Positions 23,732-36,184 of a DNA stretch of 64,000 nucleotides are shown here, one piece after another. A model generated the notes under the pieces. The model was given only the letters and a program-made list of their open reading frames with translations. It ran no database searches and was not told where the DNA came from. A program made the position numbers and the translations under genes. The stretch comes from Parapristionchus giblindavisi (taxonomy: Eukaryota; Nematoda; Chromadorea; Rhabditida; Diplogasteridae). The DNA is taken from NCBI GenBank assembly GCA_943737045.1, contig CALSFV010000061.1:310001-374000 (forward strand). The letters run 5' to 3'. How positions within the stretch are numbered: position 1 is the stretch's first letter; every line of letters begins with the position of its first letter.

Positions 23732-25300
23732 TATAAAATATAGTTTGTTAATCTCATAGACTTTTTAGTTATTGTCGAGATAAGTTTCAAGATTGTTATT
23801 AATTCAAATAAGAGAGCATGTGAGAATTAACTTTACATGAATATGAAAAAGAAGAATAATGATGGTTGGTGATGCCGATCGCTTGTTATGTACGTTACGT
23901 GTTTTGTCAAACGGTTCGCCGCCGTTCATGGATACGGCCTAAGGTTAGGGAAACATGAGAGAAAGCGCGAAACGGATTCTGACAACTAATTTAAAAAAAA
24001 TCGTTCTAATCGTAAAAAACCCTGAAGATCTTGTTTTTTAATGTTTTATCATAAATCAGGTTTTCAAATATACAAGAATAAAATACAAAATAAATAGTGT
24101 ACTGTACGTAGAATAACTTTTGCTACCTTTCTGTCTTCACAGTTTGTTCACGAAAATATTCGTGGGACACCACCTTTAATTTTGTTGGGCTTCACGGTAA
24201 AGTAAGGTTTTTGAAACAACGAAAAATTATCGATTTTGCGGCCGGTAATTTAAAGGGTTATCGAAAATGTCCATTACCGAAAACTCTTACTCCGCATAAT
24301 TATTATCATTCACAACAGTCAATCGATAACTATCAAAAGTTACGTGTTAGAATTTCATTCGCTTCTTGGATTCATCCTTCAACATCACTGTTTCCATTTC
24401 TTTTTCCGGACTCCGGGTAAAACAACAATTCGGACTGAAACTTATCGCAACCACTTTTCACCTTTTCGTGTTAAGAACAGCAGACTATTTCTAGCCGACA
24501 GATCAAGTATCACATAGTTCCACCCTTGACCCTGTGTTTCCAACTTGAAGAGCCTTGCGCATATCCATTACTCATTTTCATTGTTTCAATGAGCCGTTTT
24601 CTTCGTCCTCCTCCCTCTCCCTCTTGTCCCTCTCCCTCTTATCCCTCTCCCTCTCCCTCTCCCTATCCCCTCTCCCCTCCTCCCTCTTCATCTGTTTAAC
24701 CTTTTCCCGCAACTTCAGACGAGATCCCCGAAATATCCTCGCCCCTTGTAACCTTCTGTAGGGGCGACCACGAGCGATCTCGTAGTCTTTATCCCTCTCT
24801 CACATTCTCTTCCTCCCTCTTGCCTTCTACCTCTCTCCACTATCTCTATATCTCTCCCTCTCTCTTTATCCCCACTCCCTCTCTCTCCCTTTCTCTATCT
24901 CTCATGCACTCTCTCACTTCCCCATGCTATCTCTTCTCGCATTCTACAGCTCTTTGACCATCCTTATTCATTACATGGAGCATTGTTTCACTCCCTCCCA
25001 CTCTTAGGGACGACAACCCTTTATCCATCTACCTCACCTCTCTACCTCTCCTTCTACTTCTCTACTTCTACTTCAACCTCTCCCTCTACCTCTCTCTACC
25101 TCTTCTTCTACCTCTACCTCTCCCTATTCATAAGGATACAGTTCTTTCATTCTGGAACAAACTGTAGGCTATAGCTTCGGTGTCCACTTACAGCGTGATT
25201 CTATTCGTGCTCAGGCTCCATTGTCTTTTTTCTAACATAAGTTCAGCCTCTCCCTCTCCTTATCCTCCCTCTCCCTCTCCATCTATTCATATCGCCACTC
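23732..25300. other. Intergenic stretch upstream of the BPI-like gene
   Basis: Contains a truncated, reversed T1 element end (about 24106-24180, finishing in CACCACCTTTAA) and CT-rich blocks. No gene recognised. Confidence 0.5.
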
Positions 25301-25323
25301 ATTCAGTTCCCACCAACTTGGAG

Positions 25324-28300
25324 ATGGCCGGTCGTTTATTATCACTGTCACTGTGCGGTCTTATTTTGGTTGAGGTATGTTGCATTGATGATTTAAAGGC
25401 ATACCCCAAGCTAATTTTACTCTCCGCATTGACAATACTCCCTCGCAGACAAAGAAAGTGAGAGAGTGTGGCCAGAGCGGACAGTTTCAAATTAGCTTGG
25501 GGTGTTCCTTTCAATGATAGTCATTGTGCCCATTATTAGTTTACGTTATTTTGGGTTTATCTTTAGTTTAGAATTTACACATTGCATGATTCGACTGATT
25601 TTAAAATATGGAAAAAAAAACCGATTCTAATTCTTCTTCCATTTATCATTTGTTTTGTTTTTCCATTAATTTTTAAATAATTATTAATTAATATTAATAA
25701 AATATATACATTTTTTAGTTATCCTCCTGCGTGATCGTTCGCATCAATGAGGTCGGCATGCAAGAGGCAGCCAATTTCACCCGACAATGGCTACAAGCGA
25801 CGATGCCCAAGAGGAAACTGCCCGATATCAAGGTGAATTAAACTTATTATCAAGTGCATATCAAAGATACAGTGGCAATATTGTTTAGCTAGTCTTGATG
25901 AAGTGTATTTTAATAATAATAACAATAATAATACGAAACATTTAAAATAAAATAAAGGTTACTCTACTCAATTTCATTTAAATTTTTTTTGATCCTAATA
26001 ACATCTGAGCAATCATCTTCCTTCCAGTTATCACTTCAAAATTCATTACACCATGGCAATCGTATCAATGAGTAATAAAATCAATAATATGCAAAGAACA
26101 ATTAATAATTATTAATGGTTCAGCAAGCCTTCCGTTCCTCGTGGGCGTCAGGATCGATCACAGTCCACAATACAACCATCGATCGATTCGTTCCTCCTCT
26201 CATCAGGATACGCTCATCATCGGAGAGAAAGTTGTTCATGAACACACTCTCGGGATTTGCTCAGGTAAAATGATAGGTTTATTTTACATTACATTTATAT
26301 TTTAAATAATTTGGTCGACTGGTTTAAATTGTTGATTGTGTAGCCATGCGATTTCTCCACTTCTTGCTATGAGAAGTGAAGTGAAGGGATTGAGGACTAA
26401 CTTTATTAGGATTCACCAATACCAAGCCAATTGAGGAACTGATTAAATGGGTTTTTTTCGTTAAAATTTTTTTCTTGGTTTTCCTTCAAATCATGAATCA
26501 CTAAAGCACATTCTTTGAGTGCTTATCCTTGTTCTGTTCTTCTGATTGGAGCGAATTCTCAATCGGCGCTCTCTTCAGAGTGCAATGATTACAGAGATCA
26601 ACGAGATCTTTCTCTCTCTCTAATAGTGCTAGCGGGGGATCTATCGATAGATTTAAAGAACCCCGAGCTAATTTGAACCCCTCCGCTCTGGTAACTCGCT
26701 CTCTTCCTTGTATACGAGAGAGGGTTGCCAGATCGGTGAATACAAGTAGCTCGGAGTGTGCGCTCAACGTATTTTTATGAAACATCGACCACACCATGCT
26801 GCACCATACAATCTTCCCACATTAAGGTATCCGCAGAATGGCTGGTCGACTCTTCCCTCTTCAAGCTCGTACGAATCCCGGTCGCTGGTCAGATTCAGAC
26901 CCAAATGACCGGATTGATATCAGAAATTGGACTTACGGTAGATATTACTGTTCTTACTGTGGATTACGGTAAATGTTGATCATGAAATGATTTTAAATTT
27001 CAGTTCGACGAAAACAACCAGATGGAAATGGCCGATTGCGTAGCGCTAATCAGGGATCTCAGAGTGCAATTAAAGGTGAGATGATAAAACAATTGAAGGA
27101 GAACAGTTCAAGCGAACCGCTTTCAACGAACTCTCAGCGGTATAAAAGAGATTTAGAAAACAACTAGAGAATGGGTTTTCGAATTTTTTTGCAATATTCC
27201 TGCAGTGAATATTGTGCGAGGAATCATCAATATTTTTGATTGGAGAAAATCTAGTTAGATATTGAGCGTATAAAAATCACTTGTTTTATTTGTAGAAGAG
27301 ACTTTCTTTTTTTTGCATGGTTCAGAAACAATGCCGATCTCTTTTATATATCATATAGCGCGCGGCGAAGGTCAGCCGGGTTAGAGAGAGGCAGCGGAGA
27401 GACAATCGAGTGGCGGGGCGAGATGTCTCTCCTCTCGATTGTGACTTCCGTTCGTTCGTTAGCACCGTTTGTCATTTTCTTATGCAAGTACATTTTATAC
27501 GCACAATACAAATATTTTTTTGTTTCTGCAATTTCAAAATCTTCACAGCTTGGGCAGTGGTTTTTGGCACTTTTTCTCTGACAATGAGTGTAAGTGCTCC
27601 AATATCTCTAATTGTCTTGAGGGTTCGGTGGCCGCTGATCTGCTCCATTGGTTCCGCAATGCAATCACTCGTACCGTCAGGAAGAAGATTGAGCAGGTAC
27701 ACCAAGCTGATTTGAGTCTACGTGGTAATCCACCGCATACTTTATCTAGATAAAGTTTTAGACATAAAAAGTATATATTCTATGGAGAGAAAAAAAACCT
27801 TCAAAAATTAAATTAAAAACTTTTAAATTCTTTTTTTCTAACCTAATATGACATTGTAAGATGACGTCTTCACGGTTCATTTCAGCAATATTGCGTAATG
27901 ATGAGAGAGCAATGGCTTCCGTGGGTGCAAGCGCAACTGAAAAATTTCCCCATGAATCTGACGATCAGCAGGGATCCAGAGGTTGATATCATTCATGATT
28001 TTCTCATTCTACTTTCCCTTAACATCTTTTTTTCACTTCATCGGTCCTAGTCTCAGTTTAGTACTTTTCTTTAATACTTTTTCAGTTTAGTACTTTCCAA
28101 TTTTTATTCTAAAAGACACACTCCAATCTACTCTCCACTCTGTCAACGCTATCTGACATACAAAGATAGCGATAGAGCATTGTCAGAGCGGAGGGTTTCA
28201 AATTATCTATACCTTTAATGAATACTTAATGATATCAGGTCCTTCTCGTCCAATCACTCTCCTCACTCTCCATGTCTCCACTGGGAGTGGATGCGCATAT

Positions 28301-30149
28301 GCGATCTGATCTATTGTGGCAGGGTGAATATGTCCAGTCGAATGAGGCTGACGGAAACCTGACCAGTATAGATCTCGGTAGGTCAGAGTGGAGGCAATAC
28401 TTAGTCTCTTTACTTTGCACACGGCAAAAAATAATGTAGAAACAAAAAGCTTCTTTGAAATAATGAAAAGGAATGAAATTGGTCAAAATGGGGATGATAA
28501 AATGACAAAATTTAAATTAATAAAGCTATATCTTGTAGATGCACTTCCCTCATCGGCTCGTATGATCGATATGGTAGTAGATGAGCATACTGTACAATCT
28601 GTGGTGGCTGCTGCACACTTCTCTGGTCATTTGAAGACGGTTATTCAGAGTCCTTTCTTGAGGTTAACATTTATTTGATATTTTCTTCATTGACCTTTGC
28701 AATGAAATGATGATGAAAAAGTATAATGGAATTGGTGAATCACAAGTAGTTATTGCTAGAGCGTGATTCACTGTTTCGGTATCGCATGCACGACTATGGA
28801 GATTCACTGTATCAAATTGCAGAACAAACTGCGAGGTTCTCTGCGTAGGAACCGTACTACCGGAGCTCCAAGAAGCGCTTCCCAATCGAACACTTCGAGT
28901 GCAGGTTGGTCATTGATCTTTGATCTTTATATTTTATAGTTTAATCTTTGATCTCTTGGCCCATATTTTGATCTTTGATCTGTCCAGGCTGCCACACTCT
29001 CCCCGCCTGTGGTTCTTCTCGAGGTCGGCCGTTCAATGGTCTACATGAATGCCACACTCGAAGTGTTCCCTGACCCACCCCTCCCAGGAATCAACGGTAC
29101 TGTAACTGATCTTTGGTCTCTGAAATTTAGGATATCATTTTTGATCTTTGCAGGATCTATCCTGTGTATCACAGTAGACACCGACTTCATCCTGACAATG
29201 CAGATGAAGAACAATAAGGTGAATATTAATAATCAATATTCAGAAAAAAAGATTTCATTGAATTTGATAATAGAGAAGGCCTAACGCCGAAGGCGCTAGA
29301 TTTTTGTTAAACACTCTTAATTTTATAATTATTTTATTATTTTATTTTATTTAAAAAAATAATATTTGTTGCTAGGTGAAAGGATATTTGAACATGATCA
29401 AGGCTCAAGCTGTGGTTATTGATTCCAAAATCGGACTGATGTCACAAAAGGTACATAACATGTTTCAAATTTAAGGTTTTTATTTTTTTCGAGTAATATT
29501 GGATTTATCTGCAAACTTGCATTATTTTTTGTTAGAAGGCAAACATTAAATTTGTCCTATTTTCAGACAATCGATTTCCTAGTTAATATGTCCACACCGT
29601 TCCTTGAAGATGCGGTTGATCTCTTCCTCGGAAGGTATGAAATATTTTCTCTGATAATACGGCATGATCCTTGAAATTTGCGACAAGTAAAGACAAAAGA
29701 CTAGAGAGTGCGCGAAACGAGGAGTGTTTCGTTCTGTCAGCGCTCTCTCATTGTCAGTCAAAGAAAGCGAGAGCGGAGAGTTTGAAATTAGCTGAGGCTG
29801 TCAATTTTATATTATGATTTGCATACTAATTTTTTCTTATTTTTCAAAACATATTCCTCCTTCCTTCATTATTACAATGGACATACCACATCGTTTATTT
29901 GCAAAAATAAAGATTACTCTCTGAAAAATTGTATGTAATTAATATTCCCTTTCAGAGGCCTCTTCGTCGATGATCCCTTCCAATTCCCATCGGTCAACGA
30001 ACAACTGTCCATTCACAAGGGAGCCCTACGGTATGCATTCTCATCGATCGATAAAACTACCGTAATCCTAACATTCCAGATGGGAGGCCGACCTCGCTAT
30101 GCCCATTCTCACTCGACGACTTATAAACGATTACTATTCACCTGTTTAA
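25324..30149 (+). CDS. BPI/LBP/PLUNC-type lipid-binding protein, 16 exons
   Basis: Exons: 25324-25374, 25719-25832, 26124-26264, 26827-26937, 27004-27075, 27622-27696, 27886-27981, 28239-28377, 28539-28662, 28823-28904, 28988-29096, 29154-29218, 29376-29450, 29567-29634, 29956-30030, 30080-30149; 488 codons, the family's usual size. A signal peptide (MAGRLLSLSLCGLILVE) leads into VIVRINEVGMQEA, matching the VRI/T-x-x-G-L start of the BPI N-barrel. MADC in exon 5 and QYC in exon 7 sit where the conserved disulfide of BPI lies, bracketing DLLHWFRNAI. The C-barrel shows GTVLPELQEALPN and a final amphipathic segment. The family binds LPS or phospholipid in its tubular fold and is secreted; nematode members are poorly known. 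The exon 6 acceptor (TTGAG) is the weakest junction. An ATTCAG acceptor lies 18 bases before ATG. Confidence 0.88.
25393..25513. mobile_element. MITE family A copy in intron 1 of the BPI-like gene
   Basis: TTAA at 25393-25396 then AGGCATACCCCAAGCTAATTTTACTC; right arm CCAGAGCGGACAGTTTCAAATTAGCTTGGGGTG. Confidence 0.7.
26652..26765. mobile_element. MITE family A copy in intron 3 of the BPI-like gene
   Basis: Starts TTAAAGAACCCCGAGCTAATTTG and ends TAGCTCGGAGTGTGCGC. It ends about 60 bp before the AAG acceptor of exon 4. Confidence 0.65.
27260..27508. mobile_element. MITE family E, copy in intron 5 of the BPI-like gene
   Basis: Ends ATTGAGCGTATAAAA and TTTTATACGCACAAT form a terminal inverted repeat. 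An inverted copy lies at 30697-30938, just beyond the gene. Confidence 0.7.
28110..28218. mobile_element. MITE family A copy in intron 7 of the BPI-like gene
   Basis: AAAGACACACTCCAATCTACTCTCCACTCTG pairs with CAGAGCGGAGGGTTTCAAATTATC; right flank CCTTTAA keeps TTAA. Confidence 0.65.
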
Positions 30150-30182
30150 TTATTGATTTTTCATCAGATAGGAAAAAAAAGA

Positions 30183-30183
<1 letters not shown>

Positions 30184-30236
<53 letters not shown>
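30184..30236 (+). repeat. (ACT)n microsatellite after the BPI-like stop codon
   Basis: About 17 ACT triplets that pass into AAT triplets; probably in or just past the 3' UTR. Confidence 0.9.
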
Positions 30237-30237
<1 letters not shown>

Positions 30238-30696
30238 ATAATAATAATAATATTAATAATATTAATAATCATAGTATTAACCCCATATCTCGATCTACTT
30301 AACATCTCAGAAACCGTTCCAGCCTGTCGAAAGTGCTATTAATAAGTGTGTTTACTGATGTGGTTCAAAATAGCGAAAAGAAAAGAAATGAAATCTCTTT
30401 TGAAGATTTTTAGATTATCTTCTTTTCTTTTCGTGAGTTTTGAACACCTACATCAAGCGTGCAATAGTCATAATATGTGTGATAATAATATAATAATATT
30501 AATAATATATTGTAATAATTATAATAATTTATTCGATCTGAAAACGATCTACGCCAATCCATACAAGGTCCACTTATTGATCATATTTATTATTTCCCAT
30601 TGATTTCTCCATCTGTTTCGGTGCATAAACAACTTCGATTCTATTCAATACACTGTATGCATTGGAAAAACAGAAATTTGATTGCAGATAAATTGA

Positions 30697-30938
30697 TATT
30701 ATGCGTATAAAATGTACTTGCATAAGAAAATGACACTGTGCGCTAAAGAACGGAAGTCGCTCAAAGGCTAGATCTCGCCCCGCCTCTCGATTGTCTCTCC
30801 GCTGCCTCCCACCTAACCCGGCTAACCTTCGCCGCGCGCTATTTTATATATAAAAGAGATCGGCATAGTTTTTTGAATCATGCAAAACAAAAAAGTCTCT
30901 TCTACAAATAAAACAAGTGATTTTTATACGCTCAATAT
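30697..30938. mobile_element. MITE family E, inverted copy downstream of the BPI-like gene
   Basis: Reverse complement of 27260-27508 with shared CGGCTAACCTTCGCCGCGCGC and GGCAGCGGAGAGACAATCGAG-type segments on opposite strands. The pair brackets BPI-like exons 6-16. Confidence 0.7.
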
Positions 30939-31508
30939 ACAATGTAGTAAAGACGATGGAATCAAAAGATGGATCTGTCCACGAAGGTAACTTGTAGGTG
31001 AAACATAAATCTGCCAGATCTACTTCAAGTTAAACGTAAGTCTACTTACAATTAAAGTGGTGTGATACACTGTAATGTATTTCGCCAAATGTTTTTTTTC
31101 CACTTGAATTAGACTCAAAGTCTACTTCGAGCATGTGACATTATTTTAGTAGACTTTAAGTCTTGAAATACCTGACAATGAGGTGTTGCACATCCCCCGC
31201 TGGACACCTTGTCTGTGTAAGCTACTCCGCGGGGCCACATGCGGGGAAAAATTTCCAGAGTAATAGTATGTACATAGGGACCGGGAAACGAAAAATTTTA
31301 AGCCCTTATATATCTCATCTATCTTATCTTATCTTTATCTATCGAGGTCTCACCTTCACCCCATCTAAACTATTCATTCCCTTCTCACTATCTCTCTCTC
31401 CCTCGCTATATCAGTATGCAACCTCGTCTCCTTTTCTTTTATGATTCAAACATGATATGATTCAACTTCTTCCCTTCTTCTCTTCCCATACATTATCCTC
31501 GTTTTAGC

Positions 31509-31945
31509 TATGATTTCACAATTGGTGGAGCATTGAGAAATAAGAAGGTCTTCTTTCACATTACGAACGCAGAGCATGATGAAATCTTAGAATCTTAAAA
31601 TATGTGACTTAGTTGTTACAGTTCTGTTCGTTTCTTCTTATTTTATCATTATCACTGTACAATGATTTTTTAAACTGTTCATTAATTTGAAAGATGCGAT
31701 AAATATATTTATTTATTTATCGTCCACGCATGTGTATGTTAAATAATTTACTCCATATTAGTAATTTATTTAATTATCAATTTATTTTATTATCAAGATA
31801 ACCTTTATTTCAGAAGAATCGTGGCTTGGTGCATGTTCTAGTTAATAATGAATAAGAAGTTCGTTTCATGAATCAATTCTTCAATTCTATTGTAGTGTAT
31901 TATATTCAATACTTGTGGTTAATAGAATAACTGATGATAGAAGGA
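31509..31945 (+). pseudogene. Dead fragment of the 52-60 kb gene (exons 5-7)
   Basis: TTGGTGGAGCATTGAGAAATAAGAAGG..TTTCACATTACGAACGCAGAGCATGATGAA resembles exon 54523-54656; CAGAAGAATCGTGGCTTGGTGCATGTTCTAGTTAATAATGAATAAG (about 31812-31860) resembles 54730-54803 but has an in-frame stop where the parent reads GAAGAA. Similarity continues through the next short intron to about 31940. Confidence 0.75.
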
Positions 31946-32147
31946 GCAACTAACCCTGAGAATGTAAGGGCAACGAAGGCTTATCAACGAAAGGTGATTT
32001 TATCAGCACATACAACTCAATAAACGAAACCAAAAAGTGTAAATAAACGAGAGAGAAAGATTACGTCACACTCTGAACAAGAAACAAGAATTACGAAATC
32101 AAGAAAATGATCAGCAGCTGGGCGGAGTCTTTGGAATGGCTTACAAG

Positions 32148-32502
32148 GAAACGTTCCCAACTTGTGCTGGCCATATGAGATGTCAATAGCATGAATAAAA
32201 TCAGTTTTCGATGCTGATTACGAATTCGGAAATTAGTGTGGATTTCTACACAAACCATCCTAATGACTTCATGAACTCATATATCAATTATCCAAACAAC
32301 TGCTGGTGCGGTTTAGTGGATAAGGTAGATAAGATGTGAATTTTCGAATCAACTAGTCAAATTTCAATATCGATTTTCTCGAAGCTCAGGTCGATTGGGC
32401 AACGTATGAACGCGGATTCGTAATCAGCATCGAAAACTGATTCTATTTATGATATTGCCATCTCATATGGCCAAGACAAGTTGGGAACGTTCCCTTGTCA
32501 GT
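32148..32502. mobile_element. Fold-back repeat family F, copy 1
   Basis: ACAAGGAAACGTTCCCAACTTG...GTTTTCGATGCTGATTACGAATTCG at the left is answered by the inverse at 32405-32502. The centre keeps a half tRNA-like word (GGTTTAGTGGATAAGG). Confidence 0.6.
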
Positions 32503-33525
32503 TCTTTCAAAGCAAACAGATTTGTTCCGTTTAATGTATTTGTAACTATTTCAGCGAATTGCTCTCCTCCACCTTCAATTCTCTCTTTCAATTCACGTTA
32601 GTTCAAAATAAGGGAAAGATGAGAATAGCGGTGCAACAGAGATGCTGGGACGACATTACCAACGCTGTGGTGTGCGGTTTGTCGTGTTTTCACAATAAAC
32701 AGACGATAATTCATTAGTAAGAGCTACGCACCTCAGACAGGTCCATATCATTGTTTATCGCCCCCAAATGCTTCTCGTCGAACTCGTGATTGCTCATGAT
32801 GATGCGTTACTCTGCAATAGGCAAATACTCGTCTCATTCGATAACAGTCACGCCATAAGCCACACGAGAATCACACGAAACAGTCGCAAGAATAGTTCAG
32901 TAATCAGTCTCTCTGTTCAAGCCGGCTCAGTCCCCATGTAAAGTAATCCACTCTCAAAATCATGTAAAAAGATTAAGAAAGTTCGCCCCCCCCCCCCCGC
33001 GACGGAAACGATTCTGAAAGCGACCCATATAGGTGACTAGGATAGAGGGAGAGATGTTAAAATGAGGTTTCAAAAGTTGCCAACCGGACCTTCCAATCGA
33101 TATTTTCAATCGATAGCAAATCTGGCCATCACCCCAACTCCCACTGGTTCGATTCCCGCTCCACGTCATAATGTTTTTTGCTAATTTTTACAAACTATCT
33201 CAACTTTATTTTCATTGTTTTACCGTCATTCTCCGGACATTGCGTAATTTTCCCGTATTTTGCCACCGATTTTGCTAAAAAAATCAATTAGAAGGTCCGG
33301 ATGGCAACTTTTGAAATCACTTTTTAACACCCCCCTCTCCCTCAACCCTAACCAGTGGTATCGGTCGCTTTCATAATCGTTTCCGTCGCAACTGGTGCTT
33401 CCCTTGTTAGTCGCACCAAAACAACTATATCAGCCTCAGTTACACCACAGTAACCCTGATCTCAAGATGCTACACCAAAGTAGCAGACAAAACAAAATTG
33501 AAACGAGAATCAAAATTGTTGTTCT
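32503..33525. other. Repeat mosaic, no gene recognised
   Basis: A CACGTTAGTTCAAAATA repeat (32590-32790, also at 39650-39830 and 48058-48250), a C tract at 32987-32999, and two copies of a repeat containing GGTCGCTTTCAGAATCG (33000-33130 reverse, 33285-33415 forward; others at 16735-16850 and 51880-52010). Confidence 0.5.
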
Positions 33526-33765
33526 AGAGAAGTTATTCTAGAGCAACTAACCCTGAAAATGTAGCGATAACACAGGCTAATCTACGAAACGATTTTTTAT
33601 CATCACATACAACTCAATAAACGAAACCAAAAAAGTGTAGATGAACGAGAGACAAAGATTACGTCACACTCTAGAACGAGAGCAAGCGTAAGACTGAACA
33701 AGAAACAAGAATTGCGAAATCAAAAAATGATAAGCAGGTGAGCAGAGTCTTTGGAATGGCTTACA

Positions 33766-34190
33766 AGGGAACTATCCCAACTTAATGTGGCCATATGACA
33801 TGGGAATAATTTACCTGAATCAGTTTTCGATGCTGATTACGAATCCGTTTTCAAACGTTGCCCAATCGAGCTGAGATTCGAGAAAATCGATATTCAAATT
33901 CGCTAGTTTATTCGGAAATTCGTGAGACTTCCCATATAGACCATCCCAATGCGTTCATAAACTCATCCATCAATAATCCAAACACCTCCTGCTGTAATTT
34001 AGTGGATATTGTAGGTAAGTTGTGAATTTTCGAATCAAATAGTCGAATTTCAAGATCGATTTTCTCGAATCTCAGCTCGATTGGGCAACGTTTGATAACG
34101 GATTTGTAATCAGCATTGAAAACTGATTTAGGTAAATTATTCCCATGTCATATGGCCACATTAAGTTGAGAGAGTTCCCTTGTTAGTGCA
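33766..34190. mobile_element. Fold-back repeat family F, copy 2
   Basis: Direct relative of 32148-32502, including about 200 bp of shared upstream flank (AATAAACGAAACCAAAAAGTGTA..GATTACGTCACACTC), so flank and element were duplicated together. Confidence 0.6.
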
Positions 34191-34494
34191 CAGCAGATAG
34201 ATAACAAACGGAAATGGAATCAGAGGGCTTATCGGCAAACAGTTCAGTGTCGAATCATCTTTATCGGTTGACAATGCTTATATACAAAAAAAATCTACTT
34301 GCGAAATTCACAGCACAAAGATAAGACACGGAAGTGTCCGATCATATCATAAAGAAGGGAGACCCATGAGTTGGCATGACTGACTCACGCCATGACCATG
34401 AAAGCTTTCAACGCATGTAGAGAGTGCCCATCCGATTTTTTTTGACCAGAACATAGACAAGATAAGATTAATATCATTACAAAATCCTTTAAAA

Positions 34495-34573
34495 GCACAC
34501 CCTAAACTAGTTTTACTCTCACAATCAAAGAGTATGGCGAGAGCGGAGAGTTTAAAATTAGCTCGGGGTGTCA
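34495..34573. mobile_element. MITE family A copy, left arm shortened
   Basis: AGCACACCCTAAACTAGTTTTACTCTC then GAGAGCGGAGAGTTTAAAATTAGCTCGGGGTGTC, ending about 20 bp before the duplicated BPI exon segment. Confidence 0.6.
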
Positions 34574-34589
34574 TGGGATTATTATAATA

Positions 34590-35190
34590 TAATTAATTAA
34601 TTCCCTTTCAGAGGCCTCTTCGTCGATGATCCATTCCAATTCCCATCGGTCAACGAACAACTGTCCATTCACAAGGGAGCCCTACGGTATGCATTCTCAT
34701 CGATCGATAAAACTACCGTAATCCTAACATTCCAGATGGCAGGCCGACCTCGCTATGCCCATCCCATACTGATAAATGACCTATTCGTGTTTAATTATCG
34801 ATTTTTCATCAGTTAGGAATAATAATAATAATAATAATATTAATTATAATAATAAAATTAATAATCATAGCATTAACCCCATATCTTGATCTACTTTTAA
34901 GTAGATCGAGATATGTGGATATGTTAAAACATTTCTGAAACCGTTCCATTCTTTCGAAAGTGCTATTTTAATTTTTTTTTAAAGAAGAGAGAGTGACACC
35001 TTTCAATGGTCTCTTCTTTGCGCACACTTTTTCTCTGTTCTCTAACAACCAGAGAGCATTGCGCGACGAAGAGACCATTGACTATGAGATAGGTTACGCT
35101 CCCTTTAATAAGTGTGTTTACTGATGTGGTTCAAAGTTGCGAAAAGCAAAGAAAATAAATGAAATCTCTCCTCTTTTTGAACATTTTAAA
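34590..35190 (+). pseudogene. Partial duplicate of the BPI-like gene 3' end (exons 15-16)
   Basis: 34612-34686 matches exon 15 almost base for base, including its acceptor, donor and whole 50-bp intron. Exon 16 starts at about 34736 but a changed stretch gives WQADLAMPIPY-stop, eleven codons early. Homology continues downstream to GTGTTTACTGATGTGGTTCAAA (30349 versus 35113), with a MITE B inserted at 34990-35106. No upstream exons accompany it. Confidence 0.85.
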
Positions 35191-35599
35191 ATTAATATTT
35201 AATATGTCTACGCCCGATACAATCCCCTTGAAAAAAAATTATACACTAAGTCAAGTCACTCCAAAATATTAACAACATTTTCGGATGTTTTCGAAGGTTT
35301 CAAATTCCGACTTTCCATTTGCGAGTTTACCACCAAAAGAAGATGGAGCACTAGAATTGGGATTCCCGAAATTCAAACTCCAATTTCGAATTATTAAAAA
35401 AAATAAATTAAGTTTTCCCCCCGTCTAGACTAGTACATCGTTCTGAAGTAGTGCAGAAGACAGAGGAAGCACTGCAGGAGAAAAATGTTAAAGGGAGCGG
35501 GAAGCCAAATAACAAGTTGATCTCATATAAAAGAGATTGAAATTCTCATATCCTCAAATTCCCAGGTAAGTAGAATGGCGTCGTTAAAAATCTACAGAC

Positions 35600-36074
35600 C
35601 AGGGCTGTGCAGCAAGGCGTTGCTGGTTTGCCGAAATTGACGGTTTTTCCATTGCCGAAATTTCCAAACAGGCAATGTCGGCAATATTTTTCAAACCGGC
35701 AATACATTTTTAGCGGGATTATGTATTATTTATGTTGGTAATTTTACAAAGCATTTTGAATTTTTCAGTCTACTGAATTCAAAATACACCATATTCGATC
35801 AGAAATGCGCTATCTCCAAAACTTTTCACATGATGTTTTTTTTTCTAGAACATTGTTCTTATAGTCCAAGCCCTTCTGTTATCACGACTATCGTTTTTTT
35901 GTCTGCCCATGGTTACAATATATTCAATAATGTTCATTGCTCTAATTAAGTCTACAAAAGCTAAAAATCACTAAAATATATTTTTGGACAAAATTGCCGA
36001 ATTTGCCGAAAATATGTTTTCGCCAATTGTCGGATTTCCGAATTGCCGAAAATGTAAATTGCCGCACCGCCCTG
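35600..36074. mobile_element. hAT-type MITE with perfect 8-bp target duplication
   Basis: Ends CAGGGCTGTGCAGCAA and TTGCCGCACCGCCCTG are inverted repeats of the hAT CAGGG class. The 8-mer CTACAGAC flanks both sides (35592-35599 and 36075-36082). The interior is rich in TTTTCGGCAA/TTGCCGAAA words; 475 bp, no coding capacity. Confidence 0.9.
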
Positions 36075-36184
36075 CTACAGACTGCTCAATCCTGCCATTG
36101 TCCGCCAGTTAAGCCTGGGTAAATTTTACAATGTTTGGTCTTGCGTTATCACGTTGAAAATAGATTTCAGTCGGTATCCCACGG

